A DNA stretch of 45,262 nt, from positions 1-45,262 of the forward strand of contig DCJB01000088.1 of NCBI GenBank assembly GCA_002317325.1. The letters are read 5' to 3'. Positions 25,419 to 33,675 of the stretch are shown piece after piece. Position 1 is the first letter of the stretch. Each line of letters begins with the position of its first letter. The stretch comes from Bacteroidales bacterium UBA1711 (GTDB lineage: Bacteria > Bacteroidota > Bacteroidia > Bacteroidales > P3). The notes under the pieces were generated by a model. It had not been told where the DNA came from, searched no databases, and saw nothing but the letters and a program-made list of their open reading frames with translations. The translations under genes and the position numbers were made by a program.

Positions 25419-28400
25419 TTAATGTTGTGCGACGACAACTTTTTTGGCCGCACAGCCCTGCACCCTCACAAGATAGACTCCCGGACGGAGGGGGGACGAG
25501 GTGAAGCTTCCAACTGCAGAATAGACCCGCTGGCCCAGTATGTTGAGGATTTCGACACTGGTGCTGGGGTCGTCCATCTTCACCACCACCGAGGCGCCCT
25601 GCGTGTAGATGAGGGCATCTGTCTGGCGTGGGGTCAGCACCGTCTCACCCTGGTCAACGACAAAGGTTGCCGTCAACTCGAGGTCGGCAGTGAGACGCAC
25701 CTTGAGCGGGTTGGTGGCGGACTGGTTAGACCATTCGTAGAACTTGAAGCCCGGGAGTGCTCCAGCGCCCACTTCCACCTCGGTGCCGATGGGGAATCGT
25801 CCCGAACCGGCGACAAAGCCCATGGTGCTGTCGGCCGAGCGGACGGTGAGCGTAAAGTAGGTGGTAGAGTCGTAGGGGAAGGGCTGGTGGACGGGCACCC
25901 ACACCGTGTCGTGGAGGACAATGAGGGTGGTGTCTCTCACCGTCACCCACACCGTGTCGTGTCGATCAATCCAGGTAGTGTCGCGGATAATGATGGTGTC
26001 GTGTATGATAGTGGGCTGAGGAGTCTTGGCATCGAGGGACTCGAAAGAGGCCATATACATGACATCGCCGCCGATAGTCACCGTGCGGGGGTTGGCGGTG
26101 GAGCCGTCCTGCCAGCGGGCAAAGCGGTAGCCCCGGTTGGGGAGTGCCGCAATCTGCACCTGCCCGCCAATGGGGTAGTGACCGCTGCCCGACACGCCAC
26201 CCCTGTAGCTGTCGGTAGAGACCACCTCCAAGCGTGCATATTCCAGTTCGACAAACAGAGTGTCATAAATGACGTACTCTGCGGTGTCGGTCACGCGGCT
26301 GTAGATGGTGTCGTGGACAAGGCGCGAGAGCGTGTCATACACGATTCGGGTCAGCGTGTCATGCACATAGAGGTAGGTAGTGTCATGTTCCTCATTCAGC
26401 GTATCGCGGAGAAAGATGTCGTCGATATAGAGGTAATAGGCATAGTTGGAGTTATAGTTGATGGTCACATAATTGGCATTGGCAGGGACCAGCACGTCGC
26501 AGTAATGCCAGCCGGTAGAGGAGACGGTCTGCGTTGCCAGCGTGTTAGTGAAAGACGACGGCTGGTTGTTGGTAGTGGAATACTTGACGGCGAATGATTC
26601 GTTTTGGTTGTTGCTCTTGCGGTAGTAGAAGCCGAAATGCAGCGGGCTGCTGTGCTGTAGCCTGGGGGAGAGGAGGTATTGGTTGTAGTCCGTCGCACGG
26701 GAATAGGAAGAGAAAGCGAACATATAACTTCCCGAATGGGGCTGGGTGGAAGAGGTGGCCGTAATCGCGCCAGTCCTTCCGTCGTTGGCATCATCCATAC
26801 TACAGAAAGTCCAGCAATCCACGTCGCCGCTCTCGAAGCCTTGCTGGTGGGGGAAAGTGGCGAGGGGCGGGCAGGTCGGGCCGCCGTTGCCCGGGTTGAA
26901 GGTGAAGGAGACCGAACTGTAGTCGGCGCTGATGGCAATATTTGTGATGGAGAACGAGGTGTCGGCCGTTCCGTTGCAGAGGTAGGGGTGCGGGTTGGTG
27001 GTGCTGCTGAAGGCGTTGCGTCCGCTCACGCCGAATGCGGCGGCGGAGACTGTGCCCGAGGTGGTGTCGTCGTTGCTGCCCGGGCGGAAGAGCCACAACT
27101 CGTGCGGGGTAGAGCCGTTGTCGAAGGAGGCGTTGTCGGCAGCCGACAAGTCGTTGTAGCGCCAGATGAGCATACCCCGGTTGGGAATGCTGGAGTCGAA
27201 GGTGTCGGCCGTATTGCGGTACTCCAGAATGTACCACTGGTGGGAGTTGGACGAGGCAATCTTGTAGGCGTGGTTGGGGCCCGAGCCTAAGGACTGCATG
27301 GTGTAGCTGCCCGAGTCGGTGAGCAGCGGAATGCTGTCAAACCAGTTGAGGTACTTCTTCTTGAAGAGGGAGTTGGTCTGCTGGGGCGGGGTGGAGTTGC
27401 TGTGCATCAAATCCCAGCTGCCCGCGGCCGAAACGCTGGTGTAGTTGTCGTAGTGGTAGAGGTCGGGACAGCCGAGGGTGTGGGTCATTTCGTGGCAGAA
27501 GGTGCTGACGCTGAAATAGTGGGTGCCCGAGCCGGCAAGCTGCAGGTTGAACGTATAGACCCGCTTGCTGTTGATATAGACATTGCGGTCGTAGAGGCTC
27601 CACTTGTGGGGCCACAGCAGTTCACTCCAGCCGGTGTAGGTGCCGCTGACCAGAAAGCAGATGTTATCCACCTTGCCGTCGTTATCCATATCGAGGTTGA
27701 GCGAGGTGGGGACGGGGCTGTTGGCGTTGACCCAGTTCACAGCGCGCTGGATGAGGCCGAACTCGCGGCTGCGCCGCTCGGTGTCATCGCTGTATCCGCT
27801 GGTGTTGGTGGAAGAATAGGGCTGGAAATAGTTGCGGGGGAAGGTGTCCTGATAAGAAATCACCGTGTTGCCCGAGGGGGCGGGGAAATAGGAAGTGGGG
27901 ATACGGAGCTTGTTGTAGCTGGCCTTCTTGAAGTACTTGAACATAGACTCGCCGCCGGCGGTGCTGTCGTTGAACATCGAGTTGATGGAGCTGAAGGTGC
28001 CAAAGGCGGAGGCAGACTCGTCGCTGAAGCGGATAAAGATGACAATATTGTTCAGCGTGCCGTGGTTGCTGCCCGAGGTCTTGGGGGCGGGTTCGCGGTA
28101 CTGCTCGGGGATTTCCCAAGCGTCGTGGCGTTTCTTCAGTTCCGACGGGTCGGGGATAAGGCCGGGCTTGAGGCCGGCAGCGGCGGGGTCTCCCTGCCCC
28201 GCCACAAGGCTGGTAGGCATCAGCACGCCGCCCTGTTTCTCGGCATACACATACCATCCGCTCTCCACGTTCTGAATGATGGTGTAGCCGAGGCGGTCGT
28301 GCAGCCGCTGATAGAACTCGTCGCCCGAGACATAGCAACGCAGCGTGTCGCCGTTAGGCTGGATTCGCGCCACCGGCAGATTCTTGACCGGCGCCGCCGA

Positions 28401-28466
28401 AACCGTGGCCGCGAAGAGGGCCACCAAAAGTGCAAGTGTTAGTGTTCTTTTCCTATTCATAGTCAT
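25419..28466 (-). CDS. M6-family metalloprotease with T9SS sorting domain (1)
   Basis: A secreted protease of 1015 residues, start MTMNRKRTLTLALLVALF. ATG 28466 overlaps the plug-gene stop by one nt (TAATG); ATG 28460 is an alternative. The zinc motif is HEMTH (325-329) in FCHEMTHTLGCPDLYH, with AAGSWDLMHSN as a Met-turn-like segment, as in InhA-type M6 peptidases. Then follow a jelly-roll/cleaved-adhesin-like domain (CPPLATFPHQQGFESGDVDCW... IDDIFLRD), an octapeptide repeat block (694-741), a B-repeat (YARLEVVSTDSYRGGVSGSG...), a second octapeptide block (822-859), another B-repeat and a type A T9SS sorting domain (LRPGVYLVRVQGCAAKKVVVAQ). The paralogue at 29755-32388 lacks the adhesin-like domain. 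Confidence 0.92.
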   Translation of the reverse strand: MTMNRKRTLTLALLVALFAATVSAAPVKNLPVARIQPNGDTLRCYVSGDEFYQRLHDRLGYTIIQNVESGWYVYAEKQGGVLMPTSLVAGQGDPAAAGLKPGLIPDPSELKKRHDAWEIPEQYREPAPKTSGSNHGTLNNIVIFIRFSDESASAFGTFSSINSMFNDSTAGGESMFKYFKKASYNKLRIPTSYFPAPSGNTVISYQDTFPRNYFQPYSSTNTSGYSDDTERRSREFGLIQRAVNWVNANSPVPTSLNLDMDNDGKVDNICFLVSGTYTGWSELLWPHKWSLYDRNVYINSKRVYTFNLQLAGSGTHYFSVSTFCHEMTHTLGCPDLYHYDNYTSVSAAGSWDLMHSNSTPPQQTNSLFKKKYLNWFDSIPLLTDSGSYTMQSLGSGPNHAYKIASSNSHQWYILEYRNTADTFDSSIPNRGMLIWRYNDLSAADNASFDNGSTPHELWLFRPGSNDDTTSGTVSAAAFGVSGRNAFSSTTNPHPYLCNGTADTSFSITNIAISADYSSVSFTFNPGNGGPTCPPLATFPHQQGFESGDVDCWTFCSMDDANDGRTGAITATSSTQPHSGSYMFAFSSYSRATDYNQYLLSPRLQHSSPLHFGFYYRKSNNQNESFAVKYSTTNNQPSSFTNTLATQTVSSTGWHYCDVLVPANANYVTINYNSNYAYYLYIDDIFLRDTLNEEHDTTYLYVHDTLTRIVYDTLSRLVHDTIYSRVTDTAEYVIYDTLFVELEYARLEVVSTDSYRGGVSGSGHYPIGGQVQIAALPNRGYRFARWQDGSTANPRTVTIGGDVMYMASFESLDAKTPQPTIIHDTIIIRDTTWIDRHDTVWVTVRDTTLIVLHDTVWVPVHQPFPYDSTTYFTLTVRSADSTMGFVAGSGRFPIGTEVEVGAGALPGFKFYEWSNQSATNPLKVRLTADLELTATFVVDQGETVLTPRQTDALIYTQGASVVVKMDDPSTSVEILNILGQRVYSAVGSFTSSPLRPGVYLVRVQGCAAKKVVVAQH
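26244..26387 (-). repeat. Octapeptide DT repeat block 1, M6 protease 1
   Basis: Six consecutive 8-residue units begin (H/Y/T)DT: HDTTYLYV, HDTLTRIV, YDTLSRLV, HDTIYSRV, TDTAEYVI and YDTLFVEL. Block 2 in the same protein covers 25890-26003 (HDTIII, RDTTWIDR, HDTVWVTV, RDTTLIVL, HDTVWVPV). Confidence 0.85.
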
Positions 28467-29731
28467 TAAAGTTTTAAATAACCTGCCAGTCGGTCGTAGC
28501 GGTCGAGGGGCGAGCGGTAATAAACGAAAATATAGTAGTTGTTCGGAGTTTCGTAGTGGTCGCCTTCGAGGGTGCGGGTGTCGGCCACGTGCTGTCCCAT
28601 GGGAAGGAAGAGCAGCTGATAGGCATAATAGCCCTGTTTGAGTCGAAGGCGGAGGGTGTAGGCGCCCAGCGTCATGTCGTACTGCATACGGCTCTGCTCG
28701 TCCATCTTCCATTGGGTGAGGTCGCCCACCACATAGACCTGTCCGTCGAGGAAGGGGGTGGCGCGCGGAAGGACGAAGTTCACCTGCACATAGTCGGCCT
28801 GGGTCTGCTTGTCGTCGCGGTCCCACACGTTCACCTTCATGCCGCCGTTGAGTACAGTCTCGTTGTCGAAGCGTTTGCGGGAGCGGTCTTCGAGGGGCTT
28901 GAGCACGGCGAACCAGTCGCCGCCGTAGTCGGCTATCTGCTGCACGTTGTACATGGGGGTGCGGATGTTGCTGATGTCGAAATAGCGGAAAGTGTTGCCG
29001 CCGTCGAAGATGTTCTCGGGGTGGTTTTGATAGAGGAGGCCCTGCCGGTCGTAGCCGCCGAAGCGTAGTTCCCGCTCGTTGTCGGTGCGTCCGTTCTGCC
29101 TGACCAGGACGTGGAGGTAGTCGGGGTTGAGCGACGGGGGCTGGAGGTCGCCCTGATAGTCGAGGTTCTCGCCCAGTGCCACGTTCACCTCCTGCCGCTC
29201 GAAGATGGCCGCATTGTCGTAGGGCTTGCCCACGGCGGCGGCGACGCCCAGCGAGTTCTCCACCACCCAAAAGCGGCGCGTGAAGAGGGTACTGTCGGGG
29301 TGGTCCTGCGGGAAGACCTCCAACAGGTAGTTGCCCGAGGCCAGCAGCCGGCTGTGGGCGGCGGGGAGGTACTGGTAGTAGTTGACGTAGTCGGTCTGGG
29401 TGGTGAAAGAGGTGTTGTAGTTATCGACGGCTCCCTCCTCGAAGCCGGAGATATAGTCGTAAGGTTCGAGGTCGTCGGGCTGCCACCTGCGGTCGCAGTG
29501 GCGGATACGCCACCGATAGTTGTCCGCCTCGGGGCCCATCACGTCGAAGCGCAGCAGCAGCTGGTCGCTGCTGCCGAGTGTCAGCACGGGGGCTTCCAGT
29601 TCCACGCCGTTTTTGCACAGCGTCACCGTCCGCACCGACTCCGTCCAGTTGGAGTCGGCGGCGGGCTGAGCTGCGGCGGAACCCACCGCCGCCAACAGCA
29701 GTAGCACCGTAGCAAAAAGGAGCCTGTACAT
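28466..29731 (-). CDS. T9SS plug protein (DUF5103)
   Basis: A 421-residue exported protein (signal ending in GSAAAQ) of the DUF5103 family. This family is now described as the plug that closes the SprA translocon of the type IX secretion system when no cargo is present. Recognisable stretches are the N-terminal RTVTLCKNGVELEAPVLTLGSSDQLLLRFDVMG, RIRHCDRRWQPDDLEPYDYISGFEEG, LASGNYLLEVF and the C-terminal Ig-like GAYTLRLRLKQGYYAYQLLF. It lies between two paralogous M6 proteases that carry T9SS sorting domains, with 23 nt upstream and a 1-nt TAATG overlap downstream. Co-expression of a plug with cargo in one mRNA is consistent with coordinated secretion. Confidence 0.88.
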   Translation of the reverse strand: MYRLLFATVLLLLAAVGSAAAQPAADSNWTESVRTVTLCKNGVELEAPVLTLGSSDQLLLRFDVMGPEADNYRWRIRHCDRRWQPDDLEPYDYISGFEEGAVDNYNTSFTTQTDYVNYYQYLPAAHSRLLASGNYLLEVFPQDHPDSTLFTRRFWVVENSLGVAAAVGKPYDNAAIFERQEVNVALGENLDYQGDLQPPSLNPDYLHVLVRQNGRTDNERELRFGGYDRQGLLYQNHPENIFDGGNTFRYFDISNIRTPMYNVQQIADYGGDWFAVLKPLEDRSRKRFDNETVLNGGMKVNVWDRDDKQTQADYVQVNFVLPRATPFLDGQVYVVGDLTQWKMDEQSRMQYDMTLGAYTLRLRLKQGYYAYQLLFLPMGQHVADTRTLEGDHYETPNNYYIFVYYRSPLDRYDRLAGYLKL

Positions 29732-29754
29732 CAGCCGTCGGCCTTATTAGCAGT

Positions 29755-32388
29755 TCAATAGACCAGTACTTTCTTCACGGGGAACGGGCCCACCTGCACG
29801 AGATAGACTCCCGACTGTGGGAGTTGGAAGGGGCGCACCGACTCGGTCTTGGTGTCGCCGCAGGGGTCGGAGACTGCCAGCGGGCGGCCGTTGAGGTCGA
29901 AGATTCGCACCAAAGAAGAGGCGGGGCAGGTGACGGTGAGGGTGAGACCCTGCACGCGGTAATCGACCCGCTTCTCCCATTCCTCGGGTTCGGGGTCGTC
30001 GGGCTTCACCTCCAAGGGGGCGAACTCGGCCACAAAGACCTTCAGCGAGTCGGTGAGGACTACCCGGCGGGGGTTGTCCTTCACCCGGTCGTGCCAGAAG
30101 ATGAAGCGGTAGCCGGGGTAAGGCGCCGCCCCTATCTCGGCCTCGGTGCCGAGGGCGAAGACGCCGTTGCCCGCCACATAGCCTCTCTCCTTCTCTCCAC
30201 TGAGGACCAGTATCTTACCATAGTGGAGCGTGTCCAGTACCACTGGTATGAGGACCGGCTGCTCCACGGTGTCGCGCAAGTCGATGAAGACGGTGTCGGT
30301 GAAAGTGATGAAGATGGTGTCGCGATTGGTAATCCACACAGTGTCGTGGATGTCAATATAGACGGTGTCGTGGATGTCGGTATTGGCGGGAGGAAGGGCC
30401 TTGGCGGCCTTCTCGGACGAGACGGTGTCGAAGTAAGCCACATACATGGCGTCGCCGGTCACCTCGACGCGGCGGGGATTCTCGGTGTTGCCGTCCTGCC
30501 AGTGGGAGAATACATAGTAAGAAGTGTCGCTGCCGACAATGGGGAGGGCGGCAATCTCCACGACGGAGGTCTGCGGATAGCGGCCCGAGCCCGAGGTCAT
30601 GCCCATCCACGGGTCGGCGCTTGACACCAGCACCTGCCAAGTGGGGTAAGAGACATACTGCGTATCGGGCACAGCCACATAGACCGTGTCGGTGATGCGG
30701 TTGACCACCGTGTCGGTGGCGTAGCGGTAGATAGTGTCGTATTCAGTCCTGTAAACAGTGTCGTGCACCAAGTGATAAACAGTATCGTGGACAATGCCCG
30801 GGCGGTTGAACGTGAGGTCGAAAGAGACGCTTGACTGGTCGGGGCTGATGATGATGTTAGAAAGGACAAAAGATGTATCGCGCGTGCCGTCGCAGAGGTA
30901 GGGGTAGGAGGTGGGGTCGGAGAGCGAGGGGAAGCGGTTGCGTCCGCCGACACCGAAGGCTGCCTGTGCCACCGAGCCGTTCACCGTGTCGCAGGTGCTG
31001 CCTGGGCGGAAGAGCCACAAGTGGTGGGGAGTGCTGTAGTAGTCGAAATCGGGGTTGTCGGCCTCGTAGGCCAAGTTGAGCCGCCACACCAGCAGGCCCC
31101 GGTTGGGGATAGAAGAGTCAAAAGTGTCGGCCGTATTGCGGTATTCCAGCACATAGTACTGGTCCGAGTCGGGCGAGGCGATGGCGATGGCGTTGTTGGA
31201 TCCCGAACCGAGAGACTGCAGCGAGTAGTGACCCGGATGGTTCACCTCCTCGATATTGTCAATCCAGTTGAGGTATAGGCATTTCAGAGATGAGTTGCTC
31301 TGCTGGGGCGGTGTGGAGTTGTTGCACATCAAATCCCAGCTGCCGGCGGGCGACACCTCGTCGTAGTGGTAGTAGTGGTAGAGGTCGGGGTTGCCGAGAG
31401 TGTGGGACATTTCGTGGCACAGGGTGCTGGTGCCGAAATAGTGGTCGCCGCCATCGACCTGCATGAGGTTGAAAGTATAGACCTGTTTGCCGTTGATATA
31501 GGGGTAGGGAGCCAAATAGATGGCCCACTTGTGGGGCCACAGGAGGTCGTTCCAATCGTTGCAGGCGCCGCTGGTGACGAAGACCACGTTGTCCACGAAG
31601 CCGTCGTTGTCGAAGTCGATGTCGAGCGACGAGGGGACAGGCGAGTTGCTGTTGACGTAAGCCAAGGCGTTGCGGAGCAGTGCAAACTCGCGGTTTCGGC
31701 GGGCAGTGTCGCTCTCGTCGTCATAGCCGATGGGATTGGTCGGCGAGGCCTTCTGATAGTAGGCCCGCGGGTGGCTGTCCTGATAGGAAAGCACCACATT
31801 GTTTTGCGGGGCTGGGAAGAAATGGGTGTTCAGCGTCAGGTTGCCGTAGCTGGTGTGCCTGAAGTAATTGCACACCGAGTTGGCTCCCGCTGTGGTGTCG
31901 TTGAAGCGGGCGTTGATAGTCGAGAACGGGGTGGCGGTGCAGGCCGTGTCGTCGCTGAAACGGATGAAGACCACCAGATTGTTCAGCGTGCCGTGGTTGC
32001 GGCCGGAAGTCTTGGCTGGGGTGCGGCGATAGGACTCGGGTATGTCAAACGTTTGGTGCCCTTTGCGGATGTCGCACTTGCAGGGTTTGAGGTTGGGTGT
32101 CAGGCGGGCGGTGCGGGGGTTGTCGCGGCCCGGACGGTAGGCCGAGGGGACGTAGTGTCCCTCAGCGTCCTTCACCGCATACCAGTAGTAGCCCGAGTCG
32201 CGGTCCTGCACAATCACATACCCATCGGCATCGTGAAGCCAGCGGAAAAACTCGTCGCCCGACACAAAACAGTCAATCGTATCGCCCGAAGGCTGCACCA
32301 GCCTGACAGGCGCATTCTTAATCGGGGCGGCCACAGCGGCAGACCATGCGGCCAAAAGCATAAACAACAAGGAAGTAAGTCTTTTCAT
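29755..32388 (-). CDS. M6-family metalloprotease with T9SS sorting domain (2)
   Basis: A secreted protease of 877 residues, first gene of the operon. The signal peptide starts MKRLTSLLFMLLAAWSAAVA at 32388, 28 nt after the -7 box; the frame is open further upstream but that part overlaps the promoter. HEMSH occupies 325-329, exactly as in its paralogue, within CHEMSHTLGNPDLYH, and SPAGSWDLMCNN follows. After the catalytic region come octapeptide repeats (534-581), a B-repeat (WMGMTSGSGRYPQTSVVEIAA...), more octapeptides (673-712), another B-repeat (RGYVAGNGVFALGTEAEIGAAPYPGYRF) and a T9SS type A sorting domain ending VYLVQVGPFPVKKVLVY. Both M6 copies begin their mature part with AP(V/I)KN(L/A)PV, showing recent common origin. 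Confidence 0.92.
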   Translation of the reverse strand: MKRLTSLLFMLLAAWSAAVAAPIKNAPVRLVQPSGDTIDCFVSGDEFFRWLHDADGYVIVQDRDSGYYWYAVKDAEGHYVPSAYRPGRDNPRTARLTPNLKPCKCDIRKGHQTFDIPESYRRTPAKTSGRNHGTLNNLVVFIRFSDDTACTATPFSTINARFNDTTAGANSVCNYFRHTSYGNLTLNTHFFPAPQNNVVLSYQDSHPRAYYQKASPTNPIGYDDESDTARRNREFALLRNALAYVNSNSPVPSSLDIDFDNDGFVDNVVFVTSGACNDWNDLLWPHKWAIYLAPYPYINGKQVYTFNLMQVDGGDHYFGTSTLCHEMSHTLGNPDLYHYYHYDEVSPAGSWDLMCNNSTPPQQSNSSLKCLYLNWIDNIEEVNHPGHYSLQSLGSGSNNAIAIASPDSDQYYVLEYRNTADTFDSSIPNRGLLVWRLNLAYEADNPDFDYYSTPHHLWLFRPGSTCDTVNGSVAQAAFGVGGRNRFPSLSDPTSYPYLCDGTRDTSFVLSNIIISPDQSSVSFDLTFNRPGIVHDTVYHLVHDTVYRTEYDTIYRYATDTVVNRITDTVYVAVPDTQYVSYPTWQVLVSSADPWMGMTSGSGRYPQTSVVEIAALPIVGSDTSYYVFSHWQDGNTENPRRVEVTGDAMYVAYFDTVSSEKAAKALPPANTDIHDTVYIDIHDTVWITNRDTIFITFTDTVFIDLRDTVEQPVLIPVVLDTLHYGKILVLSGEKERGYVAGNGVFALGTEAEIGAAPYPGYRFIFWHDRVKDNPRRVVLTDSLKVFVAEFAPLEVKPDDPEPEEWEKRVDYRVQGLTLTVTCPASSLVRIFDLNGRPLAVSDPCGDTKTESVRPFQLPQSGVYLVQVGPFPVKKVLVY
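30646..30789 (-). repeat. Octapeptide DT repeat block 1, M6 protease 2
   Basis: Units HDTVYHLV, HDTVYRTE, YDTIYRYA, TDTVVNRI, TDTVYVAV and PDTQYVSY. Block 2 covers 30253-30372 (HDTVYIDI, HDTVWITN, RDTIFITF, TDTVFIDL, RDTVEQPV). Period 8 and the DT dipeptide are kept, while DNA identity between units is low, so the protein pattern is under selection. Confidence 0.85.
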
Positions 32389-32415
32389 AAAGGCTATTAT
32401 ATACAAAACGCAATT

Positions 32416-32447
32416 GCAAAGGTACAAAAAAAAACTCACACTCCAAA
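32416..32447 (-). promoter_or_regulatory. Full promoter of the M6/plug/rluD operon
   Basis: Read on the - strand, TTTG (32447-32444), a 19-nt spacer and TACCTTTGC (32424-32416) match the consensus fully. The M6 protease 2 ATG lies 28 nt downstream. No comparable promoter is seen inside the following 12 kb on this strand, where gene gaps are 36 nt or less. Confidence 0.8.
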
Positions 32448-32487
32448 AAAAGTGCGAAAAAAAAGTCACCAGTCAGGCGGCGGACGC

Positions 32488-32516
32488 AAAAAAGTCCTCT
32501 GCCGTAGGCAGAGGAC
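32488..32516 (-). terminator. Intrinsic terminator of the tRNA-Val pair
   Basis: On the - strand GTCCTCTGCC (32516-32507) pairs perfectly with 32503-32494 around a 3-nt loop and is followed at once by six T (32493-32488). It ends the tRNA transcript about 10 nt after tRNA-Val(CAC). Confidence 0.85.
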
Positions 32517-32525
32517 ACTTGGGTG

Positions 32526-32600
32526 TGGTCTGTGGCAGATTCGAACTGTCGACCTCTTCCGTGTGAAGGAAGCGCTCTGAACCAACTGAGCTAACAGACC
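32526..32600 (-). tRNA. tRNA-Val (CAC)
   Basis: A 75-nt tRNA with acceptor stem GGTCTGT/ACAGACC and D arm GCTC...GAGC. The anticodon stem CTTCC/GGAAG encloses loop TTCACAC, so the anticodon is CAC (reads GUG). The T arm is GACAG-TTCGAAT-CTGCC, with an A-C mismatch at the second pair (positions 50-64). No CCA is encoded; the discriminator is A. It is the second of two valine tRNAs in tandem. Confidence 0.93.
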
Positions 32601-32643
32601 TTCTCTCTCTTCAAAAAAGGCGAAGCCTCGCTCCGCCCCTCGG

Positions 32644-32718
32644 TGATCTGTACAAGATTTGAACTTGTGACCTCTTGCCTGTCAAGCAAGCGCTCTAAAC
32701 CAACTGAGCTAACAGATC
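32644..32718 (-). tRNA. tRNA-Val (GAC)
   Basis: A 75-nt tRNA with acceptor GATCTGT/ACAGATC, D arm GCTC...GAGC and anticodon stem CTTGC/GCAAG. The loop TTGACAG gives anticodon GAC (reads GUC and GUU). The T arm ACAAG-TTCAAAT-CTTGT is fully paired. CCA is not encoded. It shares most of its backbone with the neighbouring tRNA-Val(CAC), 43 nt downstream. Confidence 0.95.
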
Positions 32719-32739
32719 GTTTATCTCTCGATTTCGTGT

Positions 32740-32771
32740 GCAAAAGTACACACATTTTCCGAATCTGCAAA
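32740..32771 (-). promoter_or_regulatory. Full promoter of the tRNA-Val pair
   Basis: On the - strand TTTG (32771-32768), 19 nt, then TACTTTTGC (32748-32740). The first tRNA begins 22 nt downstream at 32718. Confidence 0.85.
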
Positions 32772-32994
32772 ATCTTTTTTCAAAATAAATGTCAGCACGC
32801 TGGGAATAAGGTCTTTATTTTTCATCTCCTCCGTTTCGATGCCGTCCAATAGTCACTCCTTGCGGCCGTCCTGCGGCCCATTTTCGCCCTCAGCCAAGCC
32901 TCCTTTTTCCACAAAATCGCCTAAATGACGCTTATTCATGTATGTAATAGCGAGATATTGGAATAATCCACCTCTCACTTCTCTCAGAGAAGGC

Positions 32995-33675
32995 TTACTT
33001 GGGGCTGCACACACCGAGGCGAACTAACGCCTCATTGAGGGCTTGGAGGAACTTCTCGAATGAAGGAAGACTCCGCAGAGTCACCACCGACAGATTACGC
33101 CCGATAGGTTCATACAAGTCAGTCATCTTTATCTCGTTTCTACGGCGTTTCGTCTTTCCTGCACTGGCCACGCCAATAGCCTTTTGAATCACCTCTTTGG
33201 GATGAGTGTAATTCTCGGGGCTATTATCTAAGCCCAAGTCTGCATCGCTCTGACCTGTGTCCAGTTGCTTTTTCAGCAGCGACTTGTCGGCAAGCAGCCA
33301 GGCCTCAATCTCGTGAACAGGCACAGCAGGGACGATTTCCACAGGACGCCCAACACCCTCCTTCTGCTTTGCCAGAGATTCGCGGAGCGGAGCAAACTTG
33401 TTTTTCATCGCCGATGAGTCAGAAGAATCGTCTGCATCGGCGTGGATCACTATCAGTTCTGCACCCATGTCTGCGGCATTTCGGCAAGCATCGGTTTGTT
33501 TGGACACAAAGTCATCGCCGATGCCTTTTACCCATTCGACCCCGAGAATGTCAACCAGCCCATGCCCGTACTTACTCGTGCAGTAGTCCAAACTATTACG
33601 TATCACATCCTGCAAAAAAATCCTGTCGCTCGGACCTTCGCCCGTATATGCCACATACAGTTGCCTCTCATTCAT
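32995..33675 (-). CDS. DUF4276 (TOPRIM-like) protein, defence partner
   Basis: A 226-residue cytoplasmic protein resembling DUF4276. This family has a TOPRIM-like fold and usually follows an ABC-type ATPase gene. Visible candidates for the metal site are YTGEGPSDRIFL (a Glu near 13), IVIHADADDSSD (the DxD-like motif near 76-81) and VPVHEIEAWLLAD. Its start overlaps the ATPase stop by 8 nt (ATGAATGA), so both are translated together. By analogy with OLD, Gabija and PARIS, the ATPase would sense phage or damaged DNA and the TOPRIM partner would act as effector nuclease. That role is inference. The region is less GC-rich than neighbouring housekeeping genes. Confidence 0.75.
   Translation of the reverse strand: MNERQLYVAYTGEGPSDRIFLQDVIRNSLDYCTSKYGHGLVDILGVEWVKGIGDDFVSKQTDACRNAADMGAELIVIHADADDSSDSSAMKNKFAPLRESLAKQKEGVGRPVEIVPAVPVHEIEAWLLADKSLLKKQLDTGQSDADLGLDNSPENYTHPKEVIQKAIGVASAGKTKRRRNEIKMTDLYEPIGRNLSVVTLRSLPSFEKFLQALNEALVRLGVCSPK

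Noticed and set aside
25890..26387. CRISPR-like repeat array
   Set aside because: The period is 24 nt at protein level (octapeptides), DNA units diverge strongly, and there are no unique spacers or cas genes.
32978..32992. Terminator after the DUF4276 gene (CTTCTC-TCA-GAGAAG)
   Set aside because: A 6-bp stem without a T-run on the - strand; too weak to call.
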